Assembly (NCBI GenBank): GCA_913058195.1
Contig: CAJXPP010000114.1
Span: forward strand, 1-7,113
Direction of reading: 5' to 3'
From: an uncultured Gammaproteobacteria bacterium
Lineage (GTDB): Bacteria > Pseudomonadota > Gammaproteobacteria > Nitrosococcales > Methylophagaceae
Length of the DNA stretch: 7,113 bases
Shown: positions 7,086 to 7,113 of the stretch, piece after piece
Numbering within the stretch: position 1 is the first letter of the stretch
Layout: the number at the start of each line of letters is the position of its first letter
Translations under genes and position numbers: made by a program
Notes under the pieces: model-generated
What the model was told of the DNA's origin: nothing
Seen by the model: only the letters and a program-made list of their open reading frames with translations
Database searches by the model: none

Positions 7086-7113
7086 CTGTCTCTTATACAC
7101 ATCTCCGAGCCCA
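7086..7113. other. Nextera (Tn5) sequencing adapter contamination
   Basis: Bases 7086-7104 are exactly the 19-base Tn5 mosaic end used in Nextera libraries (CTGTCTCTTATACACATCT), and 7105-7113 (CCGAGCCCA) is the start of the read-2 transposase adapter that follows it. This is library sequence, not chromosome. Translated on the minus strand it yields the well-known false N-terminus MCIRDR fused to the TadE-like protein. Confidence 0.97.

Noticed and set aside
7086..7104. Tn5 mosaic end read as a natural transposon end
   Set aside because: The bases directly after it are the Nextera read-2 adapter and it lies at the very end of the sequence, so it is library sequence and not an insertion element.

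Overview
The window is a 7.1 kb fragment of a gammaproteobacterial chromosome, moderately AT-rich, and very probably a whole contig from a draft or metagenome assembly. It opens inside nadB, and its last 28 bases are Nextera (Tn5) library adapter rather than genome. The class assignment rests on the nadB-ygfX-ygfZ order and on a close match to Pseudomonas-type PilS/PilR with a PP0621-family partner. A marine, Pseudomonas/Cellvibrio-like lineage is plausible, but the genus cannot be read from this sequence.

Left part (1-2387), housekeeping: the C-terminal 317 residues of L-aspartate oxidase (nadB, +) converge on and overlap ygfX/cptA (-). A 65 bp divergent spacer separates ygfX from ygfZ (+), the folate-binding protein for Fe-S enzyme maintenance. 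The small sdhE (ygfY/cptB) gene that normally sits between ygfX and ygfZ is missing from this locus.

Middle part (2409-6143), a tight minus-strand operon read from right to left: a PP0621-family membrane/zinc-ribbon protein, then PilS (membrane sensor kinase), PilR (sigma-54 activator) and a small helical protein carrying a CheZ-like D-x-x-x-Q motif. The spacings are 9 bp, a 4-base TTGA overlap and 16 bp. PilR appears to use a TTG start codon supported by a well-placed AGAGGT ribosome binding site. PilS/PilR of this type controls type IV pilin transcription with RpoN. The two flanking small proteins are candidate accessory signalling proteins, and the D-x-x-x-Q protein in particular could be a response-regulator phosphatase.

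Right part (6144-7113): a strong 12-bp hairpin terminator and a smaller hairpin lie between the operon and an upstream TadE-like pseudopilin gene on the same strand. That gene runs to the contig end, where adapter sequence creates a false N-terminus (MCIRDR). No RNA genes, insertion sequences, CRISPR arrays or gene-free stretches over 300 bases were seen. The closest thing to something new is the coupling of the D-x-x-x-Q protein and the PP0621 protein to PilSR; the rest is ordinary core genome.
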